Source: Micavibrio sp. UBA6139
Lineage (GTDB): Bacteria; Pseudomonadota; Alphaproteobacteria; Micavibrionales; Micavibrionaceae
Length of the DNA: 12,371 nt
Assembly (NCBI GenBank): GCA_002423285.1
Contig: DIVF01000047.1
Coordinates: 1 to 12,371, forward strand
Reading direction: 5' to 3'
Below, one piece after another: positions 1-8,244 of this stretch. Made by a program: the position numbers and the translations under genes. The notes below the pieces were generated by a model, which searched no databases, was not told where the DNA came from, and saw nothing but the letters and a program-made list of their open reading frames with translations. Numbering within the stretch: position 1 is the stretch's first letter; every line of letters starts with the position of its first letter.

Positions 1-2
1 TA

Positions 3-3000
3 CTTTTGCAACAGGTCTATTATTCTGGAGATTCAAATACTTCAACTGAAACATTAAATCATGCTGTAGCAAATTTATATTCTAAATCAACTTTGTTTAG
101 AGACGCCATTGATTATATACTTTCGCATCCATCAAACAAGATTGTTACAATCGATATTGTTGAGTTTTCTGAGGCGCAATCTGCTGCTTTAACTTTAAAT
201 CAAGCTGCGTGGTCTAGCACTTTTCCCGGAACCCCGTGGCCGTATGATGGCCCGATCGCAATTATGATTGATCCTAATTCTTTTGATGGAAACTATATAA
301 ACGTTCCAGGAGGTGGGGTTGTATTTTATAGCCTAGAGCGGATTATTGCTCATGAAATAGAGCATGTGCGCCAAATTCTTGCAGGGGAAGGTATTAGCGA
401 GGTCAGCTCTACCCTGTTCGAGGATGAAGTGATGCATGAGGCTTATCCTGACACAGAACCTGCTGGTGCTCGAGGGCATTATGATAATCCGGGCGTAAAT
501 GGCCCCATAACGACTCCATATATCCACGATGCAAGTGCAGGAAATATAATTCACCCAATCCCTGGACGCAAACCGGATCACGACGCCATCGAAGATGCCG
601 AAGCGCTCTGCGCTGCCGGAGAAAACCAATCCTGCCCGTTGGTTCTGGACTTGAATCACAACGGCACTATCGATCTGATCAGCCTTGCGAACAGCACCGC
701 CTATTTCGACCGCGATCTTGACGGTTTTGCGGAGGTGTCCGGGATCGTATCGGCGCAGGATGGATACCTTGCGCTCGATGTCAATGGCAATGGTCGAATC
801 GATGATAACGGTGAACTATTTGGAACAGCCGATATGGGCGGTTTCGCGGTTCTTGCACAATACGATTCCAATGGTGACGGAAAGATTACCGCCGAAGATA
901 TCATCTGGAGCGATCTGATCATTTGGCAGGACGCGAATGGAAACGGATATTCAGAAGATAGCGAATTATATACCTTGGCTGATCATGATATTATTAGCCT
1001 GAGCCTGACCGCGACAGCGGTTGCACAGACCAATCAGGGGCACAATGTTACCCATACCGGAACCTTTACAGTCGATTCCGGCAGTGGAGCTACTGATTAT
1101 GCGATGCACGATGTTTGGTTCCAGTATGATAATACAAACACGATCTATGTTGGCGATTACGATCTTGATTTTAATGCCTTGATGTTGCCCGTATCCCTAC
1201 GTGGCTATGGCACGATTGCCGATCTTCATATCGCCATGTCGATTGACAATACGGGAACTGGCAATCTTCTCAATCTGGTTACGGACTTTGAAACCCTGAC
1301 CTTTGCACAACTGTTTGACGGCACATCCGGCGTTGTTGACGATGTCCGCGACATTATGTTCCGCTGGGCCGGTGTCGATGGTGTATCTCCGACCGCGCGC
1401 GGCGCGAATGTTGATGCGCGGGAGCTGGCATATTTGGAGACGCTTTTTGATAATCCTTTCCTTCAGGGCGATCATCAGCCAAATCCACTTTATAATGCGT
1501 CGATCGATATTAATAATGCCTTTGATATTGTCTTCAACCATGCCTTTGCGCGGTTGGTTGCACAAAGTGGGGGCGGAGAATTATTCGAGGGCAACTGGCA
1601 TTATGATTCAAGCACGGACACGATTGAAGGCATTACCGGCCTGAACTTGATGAAACTCGATGAGCTAGAAACTGAGGCATTGGGGCTTGCCAATACTGCG
1701 GCTCGTCAGACCTTCTGGGAAAATGTTGTCCGTATGGTTGAATATAGCGTAGGCACAGCGAATTTAGATTCAGGGGATCTGAGCGCGCTACGCGATGCTA
1801 TTACAAATTCGGATTCTATCCTTGATCTTGAGGATGATATTCTATCCGCAATGGGTGGCGATACTGTACCTTATAATAGTCCAAATGATCAGCTTATCTA
1901 CGGTAGCAGCGGGAATGACACCCTGAATGGCTATGGCGGGAATGACCACCTTGTTGGCCGTGCGGGTAGCGATATTTTGATTGGCGGGCCGGGATCGGAC
2001 ACGTTACAGGGTGAGGCTGATAACGACACCTATGTTTATAATGACGGCGATGGTGATGATCTCATCATGGAATGGGGCGGTAGTGGGAGCGACACGATAT
2101 TGTTTGGTCCGGGCATTACATCGTCGCATATTACGATGTCTCGAGCAGGAAATTATGATCTTAAGATTGTGATTGATGCAGGCGTAAATGTTGGTCAAAT
2201 TCTAATTAACAATCAGTTCAACAATGGCTCAATTGAACTAATCCAGTTTGATGACAGCAGCACAATTGATCTTACAACACACAACTGGACGCTGAACGGA
2301 ACGTCTGGGAATGATACCCTTTATGGCGTGGCTATGGGTGGTGGTGAGGTTGATGTCATCTATGGCGGTGATGGTAATGATAAAATCTATGGCCGAGATG
2401 ATGATGACACTCTATATGGCGATGCTGGGAATGATTACATTCAAGGCGATGATGGGAACGATACAATTTATGGCGGCGATGGGAGCGATACAATTTATGG
2501 CGGTGTCGGCAATGACCATCTCTATGGTGGGGCAGGAGATGATTACGTAGAGGGCGGCTACGGCAACGACACGTACTATTTTACCTCAGGGCACGATACT
2601 TACCGTGATCCAAATAGTTCTACCGATACTATTGTTTTGCCGTCGGGGTTCACCAGCGCCGGAACTGTATATTATAAAATCGGAAACGATCTTAAGATCG
2701 TGCTGGATCAAGACAATACAATTACCATTAAAAATCATTACGTAGCATCGGTGAATTACATCGAAACACTGGATTTTGTGAGTGATCCTGATGTGAACTT
2801 AACAACAGTTGGTACTATCACTCAAGGGGATGATGGTAATAACACGCTCAATGGGGGCTCTGGTGCAGACACATTATATGGGATGGATGGCAATGACGTT
2901 ATAACCGGCAATGCTGGTAATGACACGCTATATGGCGGTTTGGGTAATGATACGCTGTATGGGAATGCCGGGCTTGATGTTTTAGATGGCGGTGCAGGTA

Positions 3001-4775
3001 ATGACTTGATGGAAGGCGGAAGTGATAACGATCTTTATTACTACATTAGTGGTCATGACATTGTTTACGATACAGCTGGTTCTGCAGATGAAGTTGTCTT
3101 GCAGCAGGGCTGGGTGCTCAGCGATTTAAGTTTCCACCGTTATATTGCAGATTTGAATAATGCTGTGATTGAGTTTGGTGGATCAAACTCATTAACGCTA
3201 AAGCGGCAATTCGCGGGCGATCTTATTGAAACAATCAGGCTGGCAGATAATTCAACGATTAATCCAGCGTCATTTTCCTACATCAGCCATGGGAATAGCT
3301 CTGCGAACACCATCGGCGGCGTATCCTCTGGTGGTGATATCAATGACACTATCTATGGTTATGGTGGAAATGACACGCTGAATGGGGTGAATGGAAATGA
3401 CACCATTTATGGCGGTGATGGCAATGACACATTAAGCGGCGGTGCCGGGAACGACATTCTATATGGTAATGATGGAAATGATATTATAAATGCTGGGGCA
3501 GATAATGACATTCTGTATGGCGGTAGCGGCGACGATACGCTCGCTGGAGATGGCGGAAATGATATCTTCCATTATGAAAGCGGACACGATGTTCTTAAAG
3601 ACTCTAGTGGTACAGATAAGATTGTCATGGCAGAAGGTCTGTCGCTGAATGACTTGGTGTTCAGGCGCTATTCAACAGAGCTCAATCATCTGATGATACT
3701 TATCGATGGATCTAATTCTATTAAGATTCAGAATCAGTTCTCTGGTGATTCCATTGAAACAATTGAGTTTTATGACACAAGTGTTTTAAATCTTCTGACA
3801 TATGTCTATGAAACACACGGTACATCCGGAAACGATACCATTGCGGGTATTAACGGCGGCGGTGCTGCCGCAGACGATATTATTTATGGCTTCGCCGGAA
3901 ATGATACGATCAATGGCTGGAATGGAAATGATGTTTTATATGGTGGCGATGGGAACGACACTCTAACTGGCGGAAATGGCGATGACATTTTTGTTTATAG
4001 TGCGGGCCTAGATATTTTGAATGATAGTGGCAGCGGATATGACGTGCTTCGTTTTGATACTGCAGTAACAATCAATGATATCTCTGTTGCTACAATTTCA
4101 ACTTACAACGCTAAAATCACAATTAGCGCTGGGGTTGACGAAATTACGGTGAATAACCTGCTCCATAGCTCTAGTTATCATATTGAAACAATTTTATTTT
4201 CTGATGGTTTCCAGACAAGCTTGCCTGATTATGCAGCGTGGACAACCGGAACCTCCGGCGCAGATTCTTTGACTGGAACATCCGGCGATAACACCATCAT
4301 CGGCAAAGATGGCAATGATACGCTGGATGGTGCTGGTGGCAATGATGATATCCATGGCGGATCTGGCAATGATACGCTGTACGGTGGTTCAGGCGCTGAC
4401 TTACTACATGGTGGTGTTGGTGATGACACGCTCTACGGTCAAGACGGCCTTGATACATTGTTTGGTGGGGCAGGGGCGGATACATTCGTCTTCGAGACTG
4501 CTTCAGCATTTAACAATCTCGATGTAATTAAGGATTTCAGCACGGCGCAGAATGACGTTCTGGATCTATCGGATTTGCTCGGAGGCTATGATCCATTAAC
4601 AGATGCGATTACAGACTTCGTCTGGATCACGGAGAGTGCTGGTAACAGCAACGTATTTGTTGATCGCGATGGCTTGGGTGGAACGTATTCCTTGGTAGCT
4701 ATTGCCACATTGTCTGGTGTAACAGGCTTAACAGATGAAGCTGCGTTGCTATCAAATGGTACAATCATTGCGTAG
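3..4775 (+). CDS. Giant RTX calcium-binding protein with HExxH motif, type I secreted (5' partial)
   Basis: Large secreted RTX protein; the frame is open to the left edge, so the true start is probably upstream (residues here are counted from the TTG at 6). Residues 116-120 read HEIEH, a zinc-metallopeptidase HExxH motif; E139, E141 or H144 could be the third ligand. Residues 215-320 hold five EF-hand/dockerin-like Asp/Asn loops (at D215, D235, D258, D287 and D309). From about 630 to 1494 there are six blocks of GGxGxDxLx nonapeptides, separated by five beta-rich spacers like the haemolysin-type calcium-binding related domain. The last 95 residues (DTFVFE, VIKDF, DVLDLSDLL) look like the VCA0849-type type I secretion target. 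RTX blocks bind calcium outside the cell after ABC-transporter export; no transporter gene is in the window. It may be a protease, adhesin or toxin. The RTX assignment is firm and protease activity is unproven. Confidence 0.93.
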   Translation, partial: LLQQVYYSGDSNTSTETLNHAVANLYSKSTLFRDAIDYILSHPSNKIVTIDIVEFSEAQSAALTLNQAAWSSTFPGTPWPYDGPIAIMIDPNSFDGNYINVPGGGVVFYSLERIIAHEIEHVRQILAGEGISEVSSTLFEDEVMHEAYPDTEPAGARGHYDNPGVNGPITTPYIHDASAGNIIHPIPGRKPDHDAIEDAEALCAAGENQSCPLVLDLNHNGTIDLISLANSTAYFDRDLDGFAEVSGIVSAQDGYLALDVNGNGRIDDNGELFGTADMGGFAVLAQYDSNGDGKITAEDIIWSDLIIWQDANGNGYSEDSELYTLADHDIISLSLTATAVAQTNQGHNVTHTGTFTVDSGSGATDYAMHDVWFQYDNTNTIYVGDYDLDFNALMLPVSLRGYGTIADLHIAMSIDNTGTGNLLNLVTDFETLTFAQLFDGTSGVVDDVRDIMFRWAGVDGVSPTARGANVDARELAYLETLFDNPFLQGDHQPNPLYNASIDINNAFDIVFNHAFARLVAQSGGGELFEGNWHYDSSTDTIEGITGLNLMKLDELETEALGLANTAARQTFWENVVRMVEYSVGTANLDSGDLSALRDAITNSDSILDLEDDILSAMGGDTVPYNSPNDQLIYGSSGNDTLNGYGGNDHLVGRAGSDILIGGPGSDTLQGEADNDTYVYNDGDGDDLIMEWGGSGSDTILFGPGITSSHITMSRAGNYDLKIVIDAGVNVGQILINNQFNNGSIELIQFDDSSTIDLTTHNWTLNGTSGNDTLYGVAMGGGEVDVIYGGDGNDKIYGRDDDDTLYGDAGNDYIQGDDGNDTIYGGDGSDTIYGGVGNDHLYGGAGDDYVEGGYGNDTYYFTSGHDTYRDPNSSTDTIVLPSGFTSAGTVYYKIGNDLKIVLDQDNTITIKNHYVASVNYIETLDFVSDPDVNLTTVGTITQGDDGNNTLNGGSGADTLYGMDGNDVITGNAGNDTLYGGLGNDTLYGNAGLDVLDGGAGNDLMEGGSDNDLYYYISGHDIVYDTAGSADEVVLQQGWVLSDLSFHRYIADLNNAVIEFGGSNSLTLKRQFAGDLIETIRLADNSTINPASFSYISHGNSSANTIGGVSSGGDINDTIYGYGGNDTLNGVNGNDTIYGGDGNDTLSGGAGNDILYGNDGNDIINAGADNDILYGGSGDDTLAGDGGNDIFHYESGHDVLKDSSGTDKIVMAEGLSLNDLVFRRYSTELNHLMILIDGSNSIKIQNQFSGDSIETIEFYDTSVLNLLTYVYETHGTSGNDTIAGINGGGAAADDIIYGFAGNDTINGWNGNDVLYGGDGNDTLTGGNGDDIFVYSAGLDILNDSGSGYDVLRFDTAVTINDISVATISTYNAKITISAGVDEITVNNLLHSSSYHIETILFSDGFQTSLPDYAAWTTGTSGADSLTGTSGDNTIIGKDGNDTLDGAGGNDDIHGGSGNDTLYGGSGADLLHGGVGDDTLYGQDGLDTLFGGAGADTFVFETASAFNNLDVIKDFSTAQNDVLDLSDLLGGYDPLTDAITDFVWITESAGNSNVFVDRDGLGGTYSLVAIATLSGVTGLTDEAALLSNGTIIA
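1890..4490 (+). repeat. RTX nonapeptide blocks in a higher-order repeat of about 430-530 bp
   Basis: Inside the RTX gene, six blocks of 27-bp coding repeats (consensus GGxGNDTLY) start near 1893, 2292, 2820, 3300, 3815 and 4245. Each of the first five is followed by a spacer of about 75-85 residues with a shared pattern: an SGHD-like turn, then DxIxL, a beta-rich stretch, IxIxNQF and IETIxFxD. The block-plus-spacer unit therefore repeats five times, and a sixth block leads into the secretion signal. Copies differ at many positions, so this is an old amplification and not a recent tandem duplication. Confidence 0.9.
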
Positions 4776-4799
4776 ACTTTTTTAATCCTAATAGAATTT

Positions 4800-4830
4800 A
4801 AAGCCCAGAGCGTGCCTCTGGGCTTTTTTT
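4800..4830 (+). terminator. Intrinsic terminator of the RTX gene
   Basis: There is a perfect 11-bp stem (AAAGCCCAGAG at 4800-4810 pairing with CTCTGGGCTTT at 4816-4826), a 5-nt loop CGTGC and a run of seven T at 4824-4830. It begins 25 bp after the RTX stop codon. This is a textbook Rho-independent terminator and separates the RTX unit from the copper operon. Confidence 0.93.
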
Positions 4831-5041
4831 ATACTTGCGGGCAGCATCTTTGTGAGTGCATGGGGTATGCAATATTCGCTGTTATCCTGTTGTGCTACAA
4901 ACGCGGCACAGGCCCAATGGTTCAATTGGGTCTATAATCACATCAAGGGGTTATGGTGTAAAATGTCGTAGTTAAGGGACGGGTGCCGTCTGCCATATAA
5001 ATCAATTAAAACAAGGCGGTATGCTGCCCTTTGTTAGGTCA

Positions 5042-5063
5042 TGTGTTACACGATTGTGTTACA
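5042..5063. promoter_or_regulatory. Direct repeat TGTGTTACA x2, possible operator
   Basis: Two identical 9-bp copies of TGTGTTACA lie 4 bp apart (13-bp period), about 135 bp upstream of the first copper gene. The centre also reads ACAC-GATT-GTGT, a short inverted repeat. Direct repeats of this size can be response-regulator sites, but the sequence does not match a cop box that I know. A chance origin is possible. Confidence 0.25.
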
Positions 5064-5087
5064 AAAGCCAACTTTATTTTTTAGAAA

Positions 5088-5101
5088 TGAACCCGGGTTC
5101 A
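5088..5101. promoter_or_regulatory. 14-bp perfect palindrome TGAACCCGGGTTCA
   Basis: A perfect dyad sits 95 bp upstream of the first gene of the copper operon, in otherwise non-coding sequence. Its size and position suit a dimeric repressor or activator site. No factor is identified. It does not fit the known CueR or CsoR patterns. Confidence 0.3.
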
Positions 5102-5184
5102 AAAGAGCGCGGAAAGTGGGCATCTTCTCATCTGCAAATGAAGACAAAAATACCAGAGGATGGCCTTTTATAAAAAATGGTCTA

Positions 5185-5190
5185 TATACT
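5185..5190 (+). promoter_or_regulatory. Possible -10 element TATACT just before the copper operon
   Basis: TATACT matches the sigma-70 -10 consensus at 5 of 6 positions and ends 6 nt before the ATG at 5197. No good -35 is found 16-19 bp upstream, and no Shine-Dalgarno lies between it and the ATG. If it is used, the transcript would be nearly leaderless. An alternative -10 is TATAAA at 5169-5174. Confidence 0.25.
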
Positions 5191-5196
5191 AGATCT

Positions 5197-5607
5197 ATGA
5201 GGAAATTTCTTCTCACCTTCCTAATGCTTATAATGCTCACGCCTTCACTGGCGTGTGCGATGCCCGTTTGCGCCGAACCCGCACAAGCGGCAAATCCCAT
5301 GGCAATGTTGGATATGCCTTGCCCAAGCATGGATCACCAAGGCAAGGCGCAGGAAAAAAAATCCGGTCCCGGCATGTTAATGAAGGACTGTATGGGCCTG
5401 GAGTTGCAGGTGGCCGATAATGGGCCTGTCATTCACAAGCCTGAAATTTTCAAGGATATGCCTGTTGTTCTGGCCTTGAATATCGAGCCTGTGACCGCTT
5501 GGACATTAGACAATGTTCGCGCTATTCGTGGCCCGCCGCCTGATTGGCCTAGCCATTTTCAAACTCAACCCTCCATTATTCTGACGACCCAACGTCTACG
5601 GATCTAA
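5197..5607 (+). CDS. Small secreted Met/Cys-containing protein of the copper operon
   Basis: A 136-residue protein of no named family that I can assign. The ATG at 5197 is chosen because it opens a classic signal peptide (MRKFLLTFLMLIML, then ACA near residue 21); the frame runs on upstream to 5041, but that part looks non-coding. Cys20 in SLAC makes a lipoprotein signal a weaker alternative. The mature part has Cys25, Cys42 and Cys65, several Met and one His (MAMLDMPCPSMDHQG around 35-49), a plausible soft-metal-binding segment. It ends in IRGPPPDWPS and LTTQRLRI; I recall this type of ending from small proteins heading copA-copB operons. It lies 54 bp upstream of copA on the same strand. 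A periplasmic copper-binding role is inferred from position and composition. No clear ribosome-binding site is visible. Confidence 0.75.
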   Translation: MRKFLLTFLMLIMLTPSLACAMPVCAEPAQAANPMAMLDMPCPSMDHQGKAQEKKSGPGMLMKDCMGLELQVADNGPVIHKPEIFKDMPVVLALNIEPVTAWTLDNVRAIRGPPPDWPSHFQTQPSIILTTQRLRI

Positions 5608-5650
5608 TCCCCGGCGCATTTTTTGTTTTTTGCGCTCAGCTTCCAGCTAT

Positions 5651-5655
5651 GGGGA
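5651..5655 (+). promoter_or_regulatory. Ribosome-binding site deciding the copA start
   Basis: GGGGA lies 6 nt before the ATG at 5662. The same frame is open from a TTG at 5623, but only the ATG at 5662 has a Shine-Dalgarno and begins directly with a signal peptide. Confidence 0.65.
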
Positions 5656-5661
5656 TTCCCG

Positions 5662-7476
5662 ATGAAATTTTACGCCTATACACTATTTTTGTGCCTGTTC
5701 TTTAGCTTTGCCAGTCCGGCAAAGGCGGAGGAATACAATCTTGTCATTGCCCGTGAACCCGTGAATATCACTGGCAAAACCGTTGAAAAAATCACCATTA
5801 ACGGCACCATTCCTGGCCCGACTCTGCGCTTTACCGAAGGTGAAGAAGCCGTCATTCATGTTACAAACAAGATGGGTGAAGATACGTCCGTCCATTGGCA
5901 CGGCCTGATTTTGCCCGGTGAAATGGATGGTGTTCCCGGCTTCAATGGTTTTCTGGGTATCAAGCCGGGTGAAACCTTCACCTATCGCTTCCCTGTTAAG
6001 CAAACCGGCACCTATTGGTATCACGCGCATAGTTCCGAACAGGAACAGGACGGACATTACGGCTCTCTCGTGCTTGCCCCGAAAGGCAAAGACCCGATCC
6101 GCGCAGACCGCGATTATGTTGTCCTTTTATCGGATTTTCATGATGAAGACGGAAAAGATATTTTCAGCAATTTAAAAATGTCATCCGATTATTACCAATA
6201 TGCCCGCCGCACGATTGGAGATTTCTTTGCGGACGCGGAAGATAAGGGATTCGGCAAAGCATGGGACAATGCCAAAATGTGGGGCAAAATGCGAATGCTG
6301 CCGACGGACCTTTCTGACGTTTCTGGCTATACATTTCTTGTAAACGGCAGAGCGTCTGAACAAAACTGGACAGGTTTATTTAAACCCGGCGAACGGGTGC
6401 GCCTGCGTTTTATCAACGCTTCGGCCATGAGCATTTATGATGTGCGAATTCCCGGCCTGAAAATGAGCGTGGTTGAGGCAGACGGTCAAGGTGTAGAGCC
6501 AGTCACGGTTGATGAATTTCGTTTCGGCGTTGCGGAAACCTATGACGTTATTGTAACGCCCACAGAAGATAAAGCATTCACGATTGCCGCGGAATCTATC
6601 GACCGCACAGGCTTTGCGCTCGGCACCCTTGCACCGCGCGAGGGCATGAAAGGTCCAGCCCCACAACCGCGCCCCCGCGCCTTGCTGACTATGGCGGATA
6701 TGGGTATGGGCCACAATATGGCGGGCATGGATATATCCAGCATGGAAGGCATGGATCATGGAAACATGGGACATGACATGGGTGGAATGTCTATGGAGGA
6801 TATGCAAAGCGGCTGGCAGCAGGCGGGAACACCGCCGGGCAACAAAGCTTTAAGCTATGCCGATTTGCGCTATGCGGGCATTCAGGACGATACGCGCCAG
6901 CCGGAACGGGAAATTCTTGTACGTCTTGGCGGCAACATGGAGCGTTTCATATGGACGATTAATGATAAGAAATTTGAAGATTCCGGGCCAATCAATCTGA
7001 AATACGGCGAGCGCGTCCGCCTGAAATTCGTCAATGATACGATGATGGCGCACCCTATGCACCTGCACGGAATGTTTGTTCAGCTTGAAAACGGCCAGCC
7101 TGCCGAAAAATTGCCGAACAAGCACACGGTCATTGTCGCACCGGGGCAAACCTATTCGGTATTGCTGACCGCCGATCAGCCCGGCGAATGGGCGTTCCAT
7201 TGCCATCTCCTGTTTCATATGTCCGCAGGTATGATGAATAAAGTGGTCGTGGCAAAGCTAAATCCTAACGAGATGCCGCCGCCCATGAAAATGTCTCCGG
7301 TAAAAGCTGCACCCAAGGCAGACAAGACAGAAAAAGAAAATCCGCATGAGGGGCATTCAATGCCTATGAAACATGAGGGCATGAATCACGATATGGAAGG
7401 TATGAATATGCCCGGCATGGATCATTCCGCTCCTCAAAATCAAAATTCATCTCACGGAGGCCATAATGGACACTAA
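5662..7476 (+). CDS. copA: Copper-resistance multicopper oxidase CopA (PcoA-like)
   Basis: A 604-residue periplasmic multicopper oxidase of the CopA/PcoA resistance family, about the usual length. These proteins oxidise or bind Cu+ in the periplasm. All four copper-ligand motifs are present: HWHG (H78, H80), YHAHS (H121, H123), HPMHLHG (H464, H467, H469) and HCHLLFHMSAGM (H513, C514, H515, H519 and axial M524), so the type 1 and trinuclear sites look intact. Between cupredoxin domains, residues 344-381 form a Met/His-rich insert, and residues 546-604 are a second Met/His tail (HEGH, MNMPGMDHS, HGGHNGH). The N-terminus is a Sec-type signal (MKFYAYTLFLCLFF, AKA near residue 22) with no twin-arginine, unusual because PcoA/CopA proteins normally use Tat. 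Its stop overlaps the copB start by 11 bp, implying translational coupling. Confidence 0.95.
   Translation: MKFYAYTLFLCLFFSFASPAKAEEYNLVIAREPVNITGKTVEKITINGTIPGPTLRFTEGEEAVIHVTNKMGEDTSVHWHGLILPGEMDGVPGFNGFLGIKPGETFTYRFPVKQTGTYWYHAHSSEQEQDGHYGSLVLAPKGKDPIRADRDYVVLLSDFHDEDGKDIFSNLKMSSDYYQYARRTIGDFFADAEDKGFGKAWDNAKMWGKMRMLPTDLSDVSGYTFLVNGRASEQNWTGLFKPGERVRLRFINASAMSIYDVRIPGLKMSVVEADGQGVEPVTVDEFRFGVAETYDVIVTPTEDKAFTIAAESIDRTGFALGTLAPREGMKGPAPQPRPRALLTMADMGMGHNMAGMDISSMEGMDHGNMGHDMGGMSMEDMQSGWQQAGTPPGNKALSYADLRYAGIQDDTRQPEREILVRLGGNMERFIWTINDKKFEDSGPINLKYGERVRLKFVNDTMMAHPMHLHGMFVQLENGQPAEKLPNKHTVIVAPGQTYSVLLTADQPGEWAFHCHLLFHMSAGMMNKVVVAKLNPNEMPPPMKMSPVKAAPKADKTEKENPHEGHSMPMKHEGMNHDMEGMNMPGMDHSAPQNQNSSHGGHNGH
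7456..7460 (+). promoter_or_regulatory. Ribosome-binding site of copB inside the copA 3' end
   Basis: A strong GGAGG lies 5 nt before the copB ATG at 7466 and within the last codons of copA. It supports an overlapping, coupled start. Confidence 0.8.
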
Positions 7477-8233
7477 ATATATTTTAACCGCGCTTATGTT
7501 GTTTTCGGCAATCCCTGCTTACGCGCAGGATCACAGCGGTCACATGCCCACACCTGAAATAAAGGTGCCCGGCTCGAAACCGAGTGAGTCTGAGCAGCAC
7601 GGTCATGGGAGCCAGATTTTTCATGCCTTCCGTCTTGAAACTCAGTATGGCGCGGGTTCGGAAGGCCCGATTGCTAGTTGGGGGTTCGATGGGTGGATCG
7701 GAAGCGATGAAAACAAAATCGCTTTGAAAAGCGAGGGCGAAAATAGTGAGGGCGAACTAGAGAAGGCCGAGTTTTGGGCGTTGTATAGTCGCAATGTCTC
7801 CACGTTTTGGGATTTGCAGGCGGGTATAAGGCATGACACGCAGCCGCAATCGACAACGTATTTCGTTTTCGGCACGGAAGGTCTTGCTCCGTATTTCTTT
7901 GAAACCGAGGCCCATTTGTTTTTAAGCGAGGATGGTGATTTAAGCGCACGCATAAGCCAAGAAAACGACTTCTTGATTACGCAACGCTTCATTTTGCAGC
8001 CCTATGCGGAAATTGAATTGTCGGCACAGGATATACCGGAAAAGGCTATCGGCGCAGGATTCACGCACGGTGAAATCGGTTTGCAGACGCGCTATGAAAT
8101 CACCCGCAAATTCGCGCCTTATGTCGATTTCCGTTATGAGCGAAAATTAGGGGAAACCTCATCCATCGCCAAGGACGAGGGCGAAGATAATGACGACTTT
8201 ATTGCCGCCATTGGCTTGCGGCTCATGTTTTAG
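7466..8233 (+). CDS. copB: Copper-resistance outer-membrane protein CopB
   Basis: A 255-residue PcoB/CopB-family protein. It starts with a Sec signal (MDTKYILTALMLFSAIPAYA, cleavage near residue 20), followed by a short His/Met segment (DHSGHMPTPE and EQHGHGSQ). From about residue 50 the sequence is an alternating beta pattern, with family-like pieces FHAFRLETQYG, FDGWIG, FWALYSRNVSTFWDLQAGIRHD and a C-terminal GLRLMF ending in Phe, as expected of an outer-membrane barrel. It is somewhat shorter than many CopB proteins because the N-terminal metal-binding region is small. In known systems CopB acts with CopA to hold or pass copper at the outer membrane. It overlaps copA by 11 bp and its stop codon lies within the Shine-Dalgarno of the next gene. 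Confidence 0.93.
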   Translation: MDTKYILTALMLFSAIPAYAQDHSGHMPTPEIKVPGSKPSESEQHGHGSQIFHAFRLETQYGAGSEGPIASWGFDGWIGSDENKIALKSEGENSEGELEKAEFWALYSRNVSTFWDLQAGIRHDTQPQSTTYFVFGTEGLAPYFFETEAHLFLSEDGDLSARISQENDFLITQRFILQPYAEIELSAQDIPEKAIGAGFTHGEIGLQTRYEITRKFAPYVDFRYERKLGETSSIAKDEGEDNDDFIAAIGLRLMF

Positions 8234-8236
8234 GAG
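8232..8236 (+). promoter_or_regulatory. Ribosome-binding site deciding the DUF2231 gene start
   Basis: AGGAG overlaps the copB stop codon (8231-8233). It is 8 nt from the ATG at 8245 but only 2 nt from the ATG at 8239, so the second ATG is the better start. Confidence 0.65.
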
Positions 8237-8244
8237 AAATGACA

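Larger units (their letters stand above)
4831..5196. other. Intergenic leader region before the copper operon
   Basis: No convincing gene lies in these 366 bp. A 25-codon frame at 4860-4937 lacks a clear ribosome-binding site. Visible structure: a 6-bp hairpin (CCCAAT/ATTGGG, 4913-4930), a small hairpin GACGG-GTG-CCGTC (4978-4990), a direct repeat TGTGTTACA (5042-5050 and 5055-5063) and a 14-bp palindrome (5088-5101). The operon promoter and its copper-responsive operator should lie here, but I see no canonical MerR/CueR-type operator. Confidence 0.6.

Noticed and set aside
4860..4937. 25-codon hydrophobic frame MGYAIFAVILLCYKRG...
   Set aside because: No ribosome-binding site, overlaps a small hairpin, and no coding context; too short to support.
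5088..5110. GGGTTCAA resembling a tRNA T-arm, possible attachment site
   Set aside because: The flanking bases do not form a T-stem or acceptor stem, no integrase is nearby, and the string is explained by a perfect palindrome.
5041..5196. N-terminal extension of the first copper gene to the ATG at 5041
   Set aside because: The extension precedes a complete signal peptide that starts at 5197, and its residues look like translated non-coding DNA.
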